Below are positions 7,746-16,998 of a stretch of 64,000 bases of DNA, piece by piece. Each line of letters begins with the position of its first letter. The first letter of the stretch is position 1. A program made the position numbers and the translations under genes. The notes under the pieces are model-generated. The model was given only the letters and a program-made list of their open reading frames with translations, was not told the DNA's origin and did not search any database. The DNA is taken from positions 1 through 64,000 of the forward strand of contig CAZYAN010000016.1 in NCBI GenBank assembly GCA_964645585.1, read 5' to 3'. Source of the DNA: DATGSL01 sp964645585 (lineage in GTDB: Bacteria > Verrucomicrobiota > Verrucomicrobiia > Opitutales > T3Sed10-336).

Positions 7746-8521
7746 GACTCCGCTGTCCGCCCGATCGCGATGATGCGGTTGGTGATTTGCGACAGAACAT
7801 TGTCATGATGCTCCGCTTGCGGATCAAATTCCCCCAAAACCTTCCAAAACCGGCTGGAGTGGTTCATCTCGACCAAATGCGCCAGCTCGTGCCAGATCAC
7901 ATAATCCTTGATTTGCGGCGGAAGGAGCAGAAGGCGCCAATTGAGCGAAATGTTTCGCTTCGCCGAACAGGAACCCCAGCGGCTGACCTGGTCGCGCACA
8001 CTGACGCCATTGAGCGGCAAGCGATGCCGGCTCGCAAGTTCGCGGGTCCGGACGGCAAGTGTTTCCGCGGCAAACTGGCGCAGGAGGCGTTTGAGCTGCG
8101 ATTCGGTGTGCCGCTCCGGATCCCACGCGATCGCGACGCGATTCGTCGCGCGCTGGAAACGAAGGCACGGCTCGCGCGCCTCGTCCCAAACAATCGCCGT
8201 TTCGCCGCCGCTGACCGCGAGAAACCCTCGTTTCCGCAGAAAGCCGTAGAGCGTTTCAGGCGGAGTGATTTCTGTCAGGTGACGGCGCAGCCAAGCTTCC
8301 TTGGTCCGCATAAACTGCATCCCGCGCTCAAGACTGCACCCCGCCGGAATGGTCAGCACAACCTCATTGGCGCGATTGATGGTGAGGCGGAGATAGCGCG
8401 CTCTGCGGGAACGCGTCAGACGGTACGAGATCGCCAGCCCTCCCTTTTCGGAGTCCAGGCGAAGCACACCTTTATCCAGCAATTGAAGAGCCGGCGCGGC
8501 CCTGCGGTGTCGCTTCTTCAT
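7742..8521 (-). CDS. YgjP-like (DUF45) M48-type metallopeptidase domain protein
   Basis: About 259 residues. The zinc-site motif HELAHLVEMNHSSRFW supplies HExxH-type ligands plus a downstream His, as in the YgjP/DUF45 family (SprT-like zincins). The N-terminal half has YRLTRSRRARYLRLTI and the conserved VRDQVSRWGSCSAKRNISLNWRLLLLP preceding the metal site. I chose ATG at 8521, 16 bp after the mazG stop; a GTG at 8551 would overlap mazG by 14 bp. It forms a run mazG - ygjP-like - xerC - small membrane protein. Natural substrate unknown. Confidence 0.8.
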   Translation of the reverse strand: MKKRHRRAAPALQLLDKGVLRLDSEKGGLAISYRLTRSRRARYLRLTINRANEVVLTIPAGCSLERGMQFMRTKEAWLRRHLTEITPPETLYGFLRKRGFLAVSGGETAIVWDEAREPCLRFQRATNRVAIAWDPERHTESQLKRLLRQFAAETLAVRTRELASRHRLPLNGVSVRDQVSRWGSCSAKRNISLNWRLLLLPPQIKDYVIWHELAHLVEMNHSSRFWKVLGEFDPQAEHHDNVLSQITNRIIAIGRTAES

Positions 8522-8537
8522 CGGAGTCTCACAAAAC

Positions 8538-9203
8538 TCACGCCGGGCCACCCTTCGCCCGGTTTTCCGTTTCCACTATAAATTGGCCGACGCGGCGTCG
8601 TAAAGCTGATTCCGGGTCGATTCCCTTGATCCGGCAAGCGGCGGCCAACGCAAAAAGCTTCTCCCCGGCCGTCTCTTCGTCCAGTTCCTCCGCCACGCGC
8701 TCGACCTCCTTCCGCGCGGGAATCGCGTCAACCATCCCTTTCTTTTGCAACTGTTTAACAACGTCCCACGCATACAATAGTGCCGGGAGACTCGGAGGAA
8801 GCCTCTTGAAAAGTCCCTCATCGTCAGCAGCGGCCTTCTTCTCCCCGGCTTTGATTTCGTCCCACTGCTTCAGAACCGCGTCGGAGTCGTCGAGTCGCAC
8901 GGTGCCGAACACATGGGGATGACGCCGCACGAGCTTTTGATTGATCTCCGCGGCGACGTCGTCGAACGAAAAATGTCCCGCCTCCTCAGCCATTTGCGCG
9001 TGAAATACCACCTGCAAGAGCACGTCGCCCAGCTCTTCGCGCATGTGTGCCATGTCGTTGCGGTCGATCGTATCGAGCAATTCGGCGCATTCCTCCACCA
9101 GACAGCGGGCAATCGACTGGTGCGTCTGCTCGCGATCCCAGGGACAGCCGTCCGGCGCCCGGAGGCGCGCCATCGTTTCCTTCAGTTCTTCCATTGCACT
9201 CAT
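8538..9203 (-). CDS. mazG: nucleoside triphosphate pyrophosphohydrolase MazG
   Basis: A 221-residue MazG from ATG at 9203 (an upstream TTG at 9245 would add 14 residues not fitting the family). It hydrolyses (d)NTPs to the monophosphate and pyrophosphate. RLRAPDGCPWDREQTHQSIARCLVEECAELLD carries the ExxE metal site, followed by MREELGDVLLQVVFHAQMAEE with the second acidic pair. The C-terminal half is the shorter second MazG domain (LDEETAGEKLFALAAACR). It is the first gene of a four-gene minus-strand run. Confidence 0.88.
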   Translation of the reverse strand: MSAMEELKETMARLRAPDGCPWDREQTHQSIARCLVEECAELLDTIDRNDMAHMREELGDVLLQVVFHAQMAEEAGHFSFDDVAAEINQKLVRRHPHVFGTVRLDDSDAVLKQWDEIKAGEKKAAADDEGLFKRLPPSLPALLYAWDVVKQLQKKGMVDAIPARKEVERVAEELDEETAGEKLFALAAACRIKGIDPESALRRRVGQFIVETENRAKGGPA

Positions 9204-9437
9204 GAGAGGATCAAAAAGGGGAAGGGTAACCGCGAACGAGCGCAAAGCGACACGAACCTCTGGAAATCTGGCGCGGACAACGGGGCACCCTCCTGTTTTT
9301 CCCGATCTTCACATTTCCTCTTTGCTCCCGAAGAACTTGCAAGCATCCTTTGGGTATGCGGTAATCATGCCGTTCGCTTCTGGTTTGTGACCGCTTCGTT
9401 TCACCCGAGTTCAAGCTGAAACCCTGCAACCGCTTTT

Positions 9438-12400
9438 ATGAAACGCCCCTGGATTATTCTCTTTGCCTTGATCGTCGCCGGGATCGCGGGAGTCACGTTT
9501 TATTTCATCCAAAAATCGGGTACGGATGTCCGGCCAGTCGGCGCTTCCGGAAACGAAGAAAACGCCCTGTCGCGTGTGACTGCAGCCGCGACTCTGCCCG
9601 AAACGATTTCGTTCAACCGTCACGTCCAGCCGATCCTTTCCGCCAACTGCTACCCTTGTCACGGCCCGGACGCCAATACGCGCAAATCCGGTCTCCGGCT
9701 CGACGGCTACGAATATCTTCTCCAGCCGGCCGATTCGGGCCGACCGGTTTTCTCCGCGGACAATCCCGGAACGAGTCCGCTGATCGAGCGCCTGACGTCG
9801 GCCGATCCCGACTGGGTGATGCCGCCGCCAGACGCCCACCCGCAACCGTCCGCCGAAGAGCGCGCGCTGCTGGTCCAATGGGTTCGCGAAGGTGCCGTTT
9901 ACGAGGAACACTGGGCATTCGTGCCGCCGGAACGGCCGGAAGTTCCTGAACTGGACTCGGACGACTGGTCCCGGCACGCGATTGACCGGTTTGTCCTGCG
10001 GACGCTCCGAGAACACGGGCTCGACGGCAACGGCCCCGAAAGTCCGCGGCGCCTGATTCGCCGGCTCTCGCTCGATCTGACCGGCTTGCTCCCCGATCCC
10101 GCGGATGCCGACGCGTTCGCCGCCGATCCGAGCGACGCGGCCTACGAAGCCTTGGTCGACAAATATCTCGCCTCCCCGGCATTTGGCGAACACCGCGCTC
10201 GCTACTGGCTCGACTACGTGCGGTACGCCGACACGCACGGCCTTCACTTCGACAATCTCCGGTCGATCTGGCCGTACCGCGATTATATCGTCCGCGCGTT
10301 CAATCAAAATAAACCGTTCGACGTATTCGTCCGCGAACAGCTCGCCGGCGACCTGCTGCCCAACGCCGATCTCGACGCGCTGGTCGCCACCGGCTACATC
10401 CGCAGCAATGTCTCGACCAACGAAGGCGGAACGATCACCGAAGAGATCCGGATCAACAACAGCCGCGACCGCGCGGAGGCCTTTGGCACGACGTTTCTCG
10501 GCCTGACCGTCGGGTGCGCCTCCTGTCACGACCACAAGTTCGATCCCGTAACCGCGAAAGATTTTTACCAGATCACGGCGTTTTTTAACAACCTCACCGA
10601 AAAAGGCTGGGACGAAAATATCGCCGAACCGCCGCCGATCCTTCGCCTGCCGCCGGACGAAAAACAGGAAGAAGCCGAGGCGCTGCTCGCAAAAATCGCC
10701 GAAACGCGCTACCAGCTTCGAACCCGGCAGGCGGAGGCCGATCAACACGCCGCCGCCAGGCTGAAAGCAGGAGACGGCCCCGAAGCGGTTTCGACCGAGA
10801 ACCTTGAGCTGCGTCTGCGCCTCGACGAAGGCGAAGGCGATACCGTACGCAATTCAGCGCCCGGAAAATCCGAGGAAACCTTCACCGCCAACACAACGCC
10901 GCTGATCTGGCGCGAGCAATCTCTCCTCTGGCCGGGCATGCGCATGGAAATCAACACCCGCCTTCCGCTCGGCGGCCATGGCGATGTCGAAGCCGATGAA
11001 GCCTTCTCCGCCGGCGGCTGGATCATGTTGCGGATTAAGCCCGGCAATGCGCGCATGCCCGACGGCGCCCTCCTCGCCCGCATGGGGGGCCCGGAGCGCA
11101 ACGCTCACCGAGGCTGGGATATCTGGGTCGAAAAGGAGCGGTTCGCCGTCCATATCATTCATCAATGGCCGGACCACGCGATCAAGGTGCGAACCAAGGA
11201 CCAATTTCTCGATGATCGCTGGTACCACGTCTTCGTCACTTATGACGGTTCGCGCAAAGCCGAGAATGTCGCGATTTATGTCGACGGGGAGCCGGTCGAA
11301 ACCGAGATTCTCAACGACACACTCACCCCCGGGCTGACGATTCGCACCGACGCCCAAATGCACCTCGGACGCCGCGACGATCTCCAGCCGAAGCGGGAGA
11401 CCCGTTTCCAGGATATCCGGTTTTATCGGCGGGCGCTGAGCGCGGACGAAGCCGCGCGAGTCCCGTTCGAGGATTACGCCGCGGAGATCGTTGCACAATC
11501 ATCCAACCCCGCCGACTGGACCGCCGACCAGCGGTTTGTGATGCACCGGTTCGTGTTTTCACGCGATACGGAATTCCATACGCTCCAGGAACGGCTCGCG
11601 GCGCTTGAAGCTTCGTATGTCGAACTCACGAAGGACGGTCCCGCCACACTGATCGCGCGCGAGGCGCCGAAACCGGCCTTCGCCCACATCCTCAACCGCG
11701 GCGTTTACAGCTCGCTAGGCGAGCGCGTCGAGCCGGGACCGCCGGGATTTTTGCCGCCGTTTCCCGAGGACGCGAAAGCGGACCGGCTCGCGCTCGCCAA
11801 CTGGCTTGTTTCTCCGGAGAACCCGCTGCTCGCCCGGGTCACCGTTAACCGAATCTGGCAAGAGGTTTTCGGCCGGGGGATTGTCACGACGCCGGGCGAC
11901 TTCGGGATCGTTGGCGACCGGCCTACCCACCCGGATCTCCTCGACTGGCTCGCCGTCGAGTTCCGCGAAAGCGGCTGGGACATCAAGGGCCTGTATAAAA
12001 CCCTGGTCCTCTCGGCGACCTACCGCCAATCGTCCCGCATCACCCCCGATGCGCTGGAAGGCGATCCGGCCAACCGCTTCTATTCGCGCGCGCCCCGCTT
12101 CCGCATGGCGGGCGAGATGATTCGCGACGCCGCCCTCCAGGCCTCCGGCCTCCTCGTCGACAAACGCGGCGGCCCGCCGGTGAAACCGTATCAGCCGCCG
12201 GGAATCTGGCAGGCGGTTTCGATGCCGGAATCGAATACGAAAAAATACGAGCGCGATTCCGGCGAGGCCTTGTATCGGCGAAGTCTTTACACCTTCTGGA
12301 AACGCTTCGCGCCCCCTGCCAGCCTGGAGACCTTTGACGCGACATCGAGGGAGGTGGTCTGCGCCGCGCGCGCGCGAACCAATACGCCGCTGCAGGCATT

Positions 12401-12725
12401 GGTGACGATGAACGATCCGCAATTCGTCGAAGCCTCCCGCGCGCTCGCGAAACAGGTTGTTGAGGCCGCGGACGAACCTGAGGAACGTCTCGACCGCCTC
12501 GCGCTGCTGACCTTGGCGCGCGAACTGAAACCCGAGGAGGAAAAACCGCTGCTGGAAGGGCTCGAATTTTTCCGTTCCCGCTTCACCGAGTCACCGGAAA
12601 CGGCCCTCGCGCTGCTCGAGGTCGGGGAGTTGCCGCGCGATCCGGCGCTCGACGCGGTTGAACTCGCCTCCTGGACCCTCGTCGCCAATCAGTTCTTCAA
12701 TCTCGACGAATTCCTCAACAAGTGA
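9438..12725 (+). CDS. PSD1-type protein: planctomycete cytochrome c + DUF1549 + LamG-like + DUF1553
   Basis: A 1095-residue exported protein. Residues 5-22 form a membrane or signal segment. A planctomycete-type cytochrome c domain follows, with haem motif CYPCH in ILSANCYPCHGPDANTRKSGLRLDGYE. DUF1549 comes next (LRRLSLDLTGLLPDPAD, RYWLDYVRYADTHG) with a second haem-like motif CASCHDHKFDPV. The middle (about 450-670) is a LamG/concanavalin-like domain (WYHVFVTYDGS, IYVDGEPVE, LHLGRRDD-like). DUF1553 ends the protein (NPLLARVTVNRIWQEVFGRGIVTTPGDFG, RRSLYTFWKRFAPPASLETFDA). The architecture is characteristic of Planctomycetota/Verrucomicrobiota, where such proteins probably act in periplasmic breakdown of complex glycans. 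The DUF1501 partner gene usual next door is missing. Confidence 0.85.
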   Translation: MKRPWIILFALIVAGIAGVTFYFIQKSGTDVRPVGASGNEENALSRVTAAATLPETISFNRHVQPILSANCYPCHGPDANTRKSGLRLDGYEYLLQPADSGRPVFSADNPGTSPLIERLTSADPDWVMPPPDAHPQPSAEERALLVQWVREGAVYEEHWAFVPPERPEVPELDSDDWSRHAIDRFVLRTLREHGLDGNGPESPRRLIRRLSLDLTGLLPDPADADAFAADPSDAAYEALVDKYLASPAFGEHRARYWLDYVRYADTHGLHFDNLRSIWPYRDYIVRAFNQNKPFDVFVREQLAGDLLPNADLDALVATGYIRSNVSTNEGGTITEEIRINNSRDRAEAFGTTFLGLTVGCASCHDHKFDPVTAKDFYQITAFFNNLTEKGWDENIAEPPPILRLPPDEKQEEAEALLAKIAETRYQLRTRQAEADQHAAARLKAGDGPEAVSTENLELRLRLDEGEGDTVRNSAPGKSEETFTANTTPLIWREQSLLWPGMRMEINTRLPLGGHGDVEADEAFSAGGWIMLRIKPGNARMPDGALLARMGGPERNAHRGWDIWVEKERFAVHIIHQWPDHAIKVRTKDQFLDDRWYHVFVTYDGSRKAENVAIYVDGEPVETEILNDTLTPGLTIRTDAQMHLGRRDDLQPKRETRFQDIRFYRRALSADEAARVPFEDYAAEIVAQSSNPADWTADQRFVMHRFVFSRDTEFHTLQERLAALEASYVELTKDGPATLIAREAPKPAFAHILNRGVYSSLGERVEPGPPGFLPPFPEDAKADRLALANWLVSPENPLLARVTVNRIWQEVFGRGIVTTPGDFGIVGDRPTHPDLLDWLAVEFRESGWDIKGLYKTLVLSATYRQSSRITPDALEGDPANRFYSRAPRFRMAGEMIRDAALQASGLLVDKRGGPPVKPYQPPGIWQAVSMPESNTKKYERDSGEALYRRSLYTFWKRFAPPASLETFDATSREVVCAARARTNTPLQALVTMNDPQFVEASRALAKQVVEAADEPEERLDRLALLTLARELKPEEEKPLLEGLEFFRSRFTESPETALALLEVGELPRDPALDAVELASWTLVANQFFNLDEFLNK

Positions 12726-12774
12726 AGGAGGAAATGGCTTGTGAACGCTCGCGAGAAACCGTAACCCGTTTTCC

Positions 12775-14802
12775 GTGTTTTTCGGAAAGCTCAGGCCCGC
12801 GGGGCTCGTCGGCATCAGCCTCCTTACCTTCGCGCCCGCGACGGCTCTGCCGGCGGCGGAGGATCAGGCGCGCCTTGAGTTCGAGGATTCCTTGCTGACG
12901 GCGAATGAGCTGATCTACAGCCAGCGCCAGCGCCTCGCGACTGCCCAAGGCGATGTTCGCTTGACACATCCGGAAGCGCGCCTGGTCGCGGAACGCGCCC
13001 GCTACCAAACCGAAGAACGGTTCGCTGTCGGTGAAAACGTTCGGTTCGGAAAGCCGCCCTATTTTATTTCGGCCGAGACGATCGAAGGCAGTCCCGAACG
13101 GTTTGAGCTGCGAGACGCCATCGCCTTTTTCGGCGAACCGCGCCCGGCGGCCCTCAACTTGCGCGCGCGGTCAGTCACCTATTACCCGAATGACCGCGTC
13201 GAGATCGACGGAGTGACTCTCCGGGTCGGCCCCGTTCCCTTCTTTTATCTGCCTGGCATCACGCGGAGCTTGGACGGAACCGTGTCGACGCGGGCGACCG
13301 CCGACGCGGGTTACACGCGGAATCTCGGCAGTTTTTTATTTATCGGCACCCGCACCGCCTTTCTCCCGTCGTTTGCCGCCGGACCCGAAATCGGCTACTA
13401 CAGCCGCCGAGGGCTGCTCTACGGCCCCGGGTTTGATTACAAGGTATCGAACGGCGAACATACGATCGTCGGCGGCCTCCGCGGCGGTTACATCAACGAT
13501 CATGGCGACCGCGGCGACGACCGTCTCGACCGGGCAATCGGGGACGACCGCTACTACCTGGAATGGCGCCACAAGCAGTCCGCCGGAGAACGGATCGAAA
13601 TCACCGGCCTGACCGACGTCTGGAGCGACTCGGAAATCACCCGCGACTTCCAGCCGGATGATTTCAACGACAACCAGTTCCCCGACAGCTTTCTCGAAGG
13701 TGTGTATTTAGGTGACGGATACATTATCTCCGCCTTCACCCGCATCACGCCGAACGATTTTGAGATCGTCCCGGAACGACTGCCGGAAGTTCGCTTCGAC
13801 CTGCCTCCGAGCCAACTCGGGGGCGGCATTTACCAGCAGTCCCAAGTGAGCGCGACGGCGCTTCGAGAGCACGATCCGCTGGCAAGGGACACCCGCAGCG
13901 ACCGGTTCGACTTCTATTACGGGGTAAATCGGCCGTTCACCCTGACCGACTGGCTGACCTTTACACCGAAAGCGGCCGCGCGGGTGACGCACTACGAGCG
14001 AGCTCTCGACGGCCGTGATGATTACACGCGGGTGCTGGGGGAAGTCGGCGCCGACATCGAAGGCCGCGCGTTCGGGGTTTACCGCTATGAAAACGACCTG
14101 TGGAACATCCGCGACATCCGCCACGTGGTGAAGCCGAAGATCCAGTACCGGTACACTCCGGAAGCCGACAGCGGCCGGCGTTTCATCCCCCAGATTGACC
14201 GCCGGTCGTTCGCAACGCAGCTCGAGCCGATCGATCTCGGGCAAGTCCGACATATCGACGAACTCGATGAAATTCATACGCTGCGCTACGGCATTGAAAA
14301 CCTCGTGCAAACGCGCCATCCGACCTACGGCTCAACCGATCTTCTTTCCCTGTACCTCGCGAATGACCTGCAATTTTCACGGCGGCCCGGCGAAGAATTT
14401 GTCTCAAACGTTCACGCCGAACTCGCCTTTACCCCGATCTACTGGTTTCGGTTCGACACTTTGGCGCGGGTTTCGCCGCAAGATCCGAATCTCGAGGAGC
14501 TCAACGCCGGCCTGACGATCACCGACGCGCGATTCTGGTCGCTTCGTCTCGGCAGCGAATACCTGGAAGACCGGATTGAAGAGTTTTCGCTCGCCTACGT
14601 CACCCGGCTGACGGAAACCTACAGTTTCGCCGCGGAAATTCGCTACGACGCGATCGGCCACCGCTTCTCGCGCCAAACGTATACGCTTTCGCAAAATCTG
14701 TGGGACAGCTGGGAGGTCCGTTACCAGGCTTACCTGCGCCGCGGCGCCGAACGCGAGAGCCCGGCCGGGTTTTCCATCTCTTTTTCGTATCTCGGGTTTT
14801 GA
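12775..14802 (+). CDS. LptD-like outer-membrane LPS-assembly/organic solvent tolerance protein
   Basis: A 675-residue protein with an N-terminal signal peptide (GLVGISLLTFAPATALPAAE), then an OstA/LptA-like N-terminal domain (LTANELIYSQRQRLATAQGDVRLTHPEARLVAERARY), then a long stretch of alternating aromatic/polar strands typical of an outer-membrane beta-barrel, ending SFSYLGF with a terminal Phe. LptD inserts lipopolysaccharide in the outer leaflet. The family match rests on domain order and strand pattern, so a verrucomicrobial LptD-like paralogue cannot be excluded. The start is GTG at 12775, directly before the signal peptide and 49 bp after the PSD1 stop. Confidence 0.7.
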   Translation: MFFGKLRPAGLVGISLLTFAPATALPAAEDQARLEFEDSLLTANELIYSQRQRLATAQGDVRLTHPEARLVAERARYQTEERFAVGENVRFGKPPYFISAETIEGSPERFELRDAIAFFGEPRPAALNLRARSVTYYPNDRVEIDGVTLRVGPVPFFYLPGITRSLDGTVSTRATADAGYTRNLGSFLFIGTRTAFLPSFAAGPEIGYYSRRGLLYGPGFDYKVSNGEHTIVGGLRGGYINDHGDRGDDRLDRAIGDDRYYLEWRHKQSAGERIEITGLTDVWSDSEITRDFQPDDFNDNQFPDSFLEGVYLGDGYIISAFTRITPNDFEIVPERLPEVRFDLPPSQLGGGIYQQSQVSATALREHDPLARDTRSDRFDFYYGVNRPFTLTDWLTFTPKAAARVTHYERALDGRDDYTRVLGEVGADIEGRAFGVYRYENDLWNIRDIRHVVKPKIQYRYTPEADSGRRFIPQIDRRSFATQLEPIDLGQVRHIDELDEIHTLRYGIENLVQTRHPTYGSTDLLSLYLANDLQFSRRPGEEFVSNVHAELAFTPIYWFRFDTLARVSPQDPNLEELNAGLTITDARFWSLRLGSEYLEDRIEEFSLAYVTRLTETYSFAAEIRYDAIGHRFSRQTYTLSQNLWDSWEVRYQAYLRRGAERESPAGFSISFSYLGF

Positions 14803-14874
14803 CGCCGCGATGGAAAATCTGATCCTTTTAGCACGAGAAGCCCGATTGGCTGATTTTTCGAAATTTCCCGCCAC

Positions 14875-15645
14875 GTGATCACGCAGAACGCCTTTCCCGT
14901 TAAACTTCCCGCTTTCGAAGGTCCGCTTGATCTTCTGCTCTTCCTCATCCGCAAGCACGAGATCGACATCTACGACATCCCGCTGGAGCAACTGACCCGT
15001 CAGTACCTCGAAACCCTGTACGAGATGGAGAAACTTCAGCTGGAAATCGCCGGCGAGTTCTTCGTGATGGCGGCGACGCTGATGGAAATCAAGAGCCGCA
15101 CGCTCCTGCCCAAACATGTGCCGGCCGCCGAATCGGAATCCGACGATGACGAATTCGACCCGCGATGGGAACTCGTCCACCAGCTGCTCGAATACCAGAA
15201 GTTCAAGCAAGCCGCACACGACGTCGAACGTCTCGCACAGATTCAGAGCGACCTCTTCGCGCGGATCGTCAAGACGCGCGGCCCCCTCGTCCCGATGGAG
15301 CAGCCGCTCAAAAAGGCAGACAAGCTCGATCTCTGGCACGCATTCAATCAGGTCCTGCGGCGCCTTTCCGAGAAATTGGTCTTGGGCGAGATCCACGACG
15401 AATCGGTCACGGTTTCCGATCGCATGGAATTCATCATTGATCTCGTAAAAAAGAACGAAACGTATGCGTTTTCCAAGCTCTTTACCGACGGAGAGCGCAC
15501 GAGCATTCGGGTGATTGTCGCGACGTTCCTCGGGGTTCTCGAACTTGTGCGTCTCAAGAAGCTGCGGGTTTGGCAGGATGAATCGTTCGCGGAAATCCAC
15601 TTTGCCGCCGCGCCTGAAAACGGGCTTGAAATGGCAGACGAATAG
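14875..15645 (+). CDS. scpA: segregation and condensation protein A
   Basis: A 256-residue kleisin, ScpA, that bridges SMC heads in chromosome condensation. The N-terminal signature KLPAFEGPLDLLLFLIRKHEIDIYDIPL is unmistakable, followed by EFFVMAATLMEIKSRTLLP. The C-terminal winged helix (ATFLGVLELVRLKKLRVWQDESFAEIHF) is the SMC-binding part. Start is GTG at 14875, five residues before the conserved region. scpB, commonly the next gene, is not present; two small proteins of unknown function follow instead. Confidence 0.92.
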   Translation: MITQNAFPVKLPAFEGPLDLLLFLIRKHEIDIYDIPLEQLTRQYLETLYEMEKLQLEIAGEFFVMAATLMEIKSRTLLPKHVPAAESESDDDEFDPRWELVHQLLEYQKFKQAAHDVERLAQIQSDLFARIVKTRGPLVPMEQPLKKADKLDLWHAFNQVLRRLSEKLVLGEIHDESVTVSDRMEFIIDLVKKNETYAFSKLFTDGERTSIRVIVATFLGVLELVRLKKLRVWQDESFAEIHFAAAPENGLEMADE

Positions 15646-15661
15646 CGGAGAGTCGTTGGCC

Positions 15662-15907
15662 GTGAACGAACCACAGCAGAAACGCGGATTTTTGGTGGGA
15701 ATTGGACTCGACCATCACGACGGCCACAAGCGGATCACGCAGGCCGAGGATTTTCTGATCGCGGGCGGCTCGGAAGAAACGCATGAGCGAATGACGGAGA
15801 CAGCGATGAAAACCGCTGAAGACCTCCGCAGCCGGGGCAAAAACTTTGGAAGCGCTGAACGCGAGGAGCTGGCCGACCTGCTAAAGAAAAACACTCCGGC
15901 GCCCTGA
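15662..15907 (+). CDS. small hypothetical protein downstream of scpA
   Basis: 81 residues from GTG at 15662, 16 bp after the scpA stop. The sequence starts NEPQQKRGFLVGIGLDHHDG and continues with charged helical stretches (RITQAEDFLIAGGSEETHERM, AEREELADLLKK). There is no signal peptide or membrane segment. Its codon use looks like that of the neighbours and the position suggests co-transcription with scpA. I do not recognise the family. The longer open frame upstream runs through scpA in another frame and is not part of it. Confidence 0.6.
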   Translation: MNEPQQKRGFLVGIGLDHHDGHKRITQAEDFLIAGGSEETHERMTETAMKTAEDLRSRGKNFGSAEREELADLLKKNTPAP

Positions 15908-16020
15908 CCATTCCTGGTCATGCTTCCTTGCCGCACCGACGGAAAGGATTATCTTCTTGTCAGATTTTTGCATTTTCAGAACATTGCTGCACATTCACAA
16001 CTAGCGAGCCACGAACTAAC

Positions 16021-16647
16021 ATGGATAGAGAAGACGAAAAGAATACGCCACAAGGCACTCCGCAATCGCCCGAATCCGCCGGTCCGGAAAATCGGGAGCC
16101 CTCCGCGTCTTCCTCGAATCTTCCTTCAAAACCGAAGCCAACGGGTTTGAAGCTCAGTTTATCCAAAGAAGGCACGCCGGCCGGCCAAGGAGAAGAACTT
16201 CAATCGTCGGCCCCGGAAGCCGCGGCCGAAGAGCCGAAACCCGCGGCGGCGAAACCGCCAGCGGCGGCGCCAATCCCTCCCGCGCCTGAAGCGGGTGCGC
16301 CCAAACCGCCGGCCCCCGCGGCCGCCGCCGCTCCCCAGCCGCGTCCAGCAGGACCGCCGCGCGCGACGCCTCCAGGCGCCGTCCGTCCTCCTCCAGCCTT
16401 TCCCAAGCCGGGAGCAGCCGGTCCAGGCCGCCCCCCGGGTCCCCCGCGCCCGGCCGGGCCGCCGCGCAACATTCCCGCCCCCGCGCCCAAGGCCGCTGAA
16501 CAGCCAGGTGCCGCTCCCGCGACTCCGCCGCAGCCGACTGCCGTCGCGACCGAGAAAAAATCCGTGTCCGCAGGCGGGCTCTTTGTCGACTTCGTGGCCG
16601 CCGCGGCGGCCGTCGCTTGTGCCGTGCTGCTTTACCTGAAGCTTTAA
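16021..16647 (+). CDS. Pro/Ala-rich tail-anchored membrane protein
   Basis: About 208 residues from ATG at 16021. Residues 1-70 are polar and acidic; about 70-180 are almost pure Pro/Ala/Gly with scattered Arg and Lys, which must be disordered. The last ~25 residues (SAGGLFVDFVAAAAAVACAVLLYLKL) form a single membrane helix at the very C-terminus, so the protein is probably tail-anchored with a long extended tether in the cytoplasm. It lies 24 bp upstream of trxA in the same direction. No enzymatic domain is visible. Confidence 0.6.
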   Translation: MDREDEKNTPQGTPQSPESAGPENREPSASSSNLPSKPKPTGLKLSLSKEGTPAGQGEELQSSAPEAAAEEPKPAAAKPPAAAPIPPAPEAGAPKPPAPAAAAAPQPRPAGPPRATPPGAVRPPPAFPKPGAAGPGRPPGPPRPAGPPRNIPAPAPKAAEQPGAAPATPPQPTAVATEKKSVSAGGLFVDFVAAAAAVACAVLLYLKL

Positions 16648-16671
16648 AAAGAACAGGAGTACAGTCACGAA

Positions 16672-16995
16672 ATGGCAGAAAACACCAAGGAACTGAACGC
16701 GAGTAATTTTGCTTCCACCATTGAGGGTGAAGGCCTGACGCTGGTGGATTTTTGGGCACCTTGGTGCGGCCCATGTAAGGCAATTGCACCGATTCTCGAG
16801 GAGATCGCCAGCGAGCTGAAAGGAAAGCTTGTGGTCGGCAAGGTCAACGTCGACAACGAACAGGAATTAGCCAGTCGCTACAATATCCGGGCGATTCCGA
16901 CGCTCCTCCTTTTTAAGAACGGCGAGTCCGTCGATCAGTTTGTCGGGATGACGAACAAGAGCGACTTGCTGAATCGCATCCAGGCGAAACTGTAA
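16672..16995 (+). CDS. trxA: thioredoxin
   Basis: A 107-residue classical thioredoxin: LVDFWAPWCGPCKAIAPILEEIA contains the redox WCGPCK site, and RAIPTLLLFKNGE holds the conserved cis-proline. It reduces cytoplasmic disulfides and can serve enzymes such as the CysH encoded at 3610-4329. A good ribosome binding site (AGGAG, about 16655-16659) precedes the ATG. Its stop lies 3 bp from the stop of the convergent trmL gene. Confidence 0.95.
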   Translation: MAENTKELNASNFASTIEGEGLTLVDFWAPWCGPCKAIAPILEEIASELKGKLVVGKVNVDNEQELASRYNIRAIPTLLLFKNGESVDQFVGMTNKSDLLNRIQAKL

Positions 16996-16998
16996 TCG

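Noticed and set aside
9411..10748. 445-codon minus-strand ORF inside the PSD1 gene
   Set aside because: Antisense shadow of a coding region with clear haem and DUF motifs on the plus strand.
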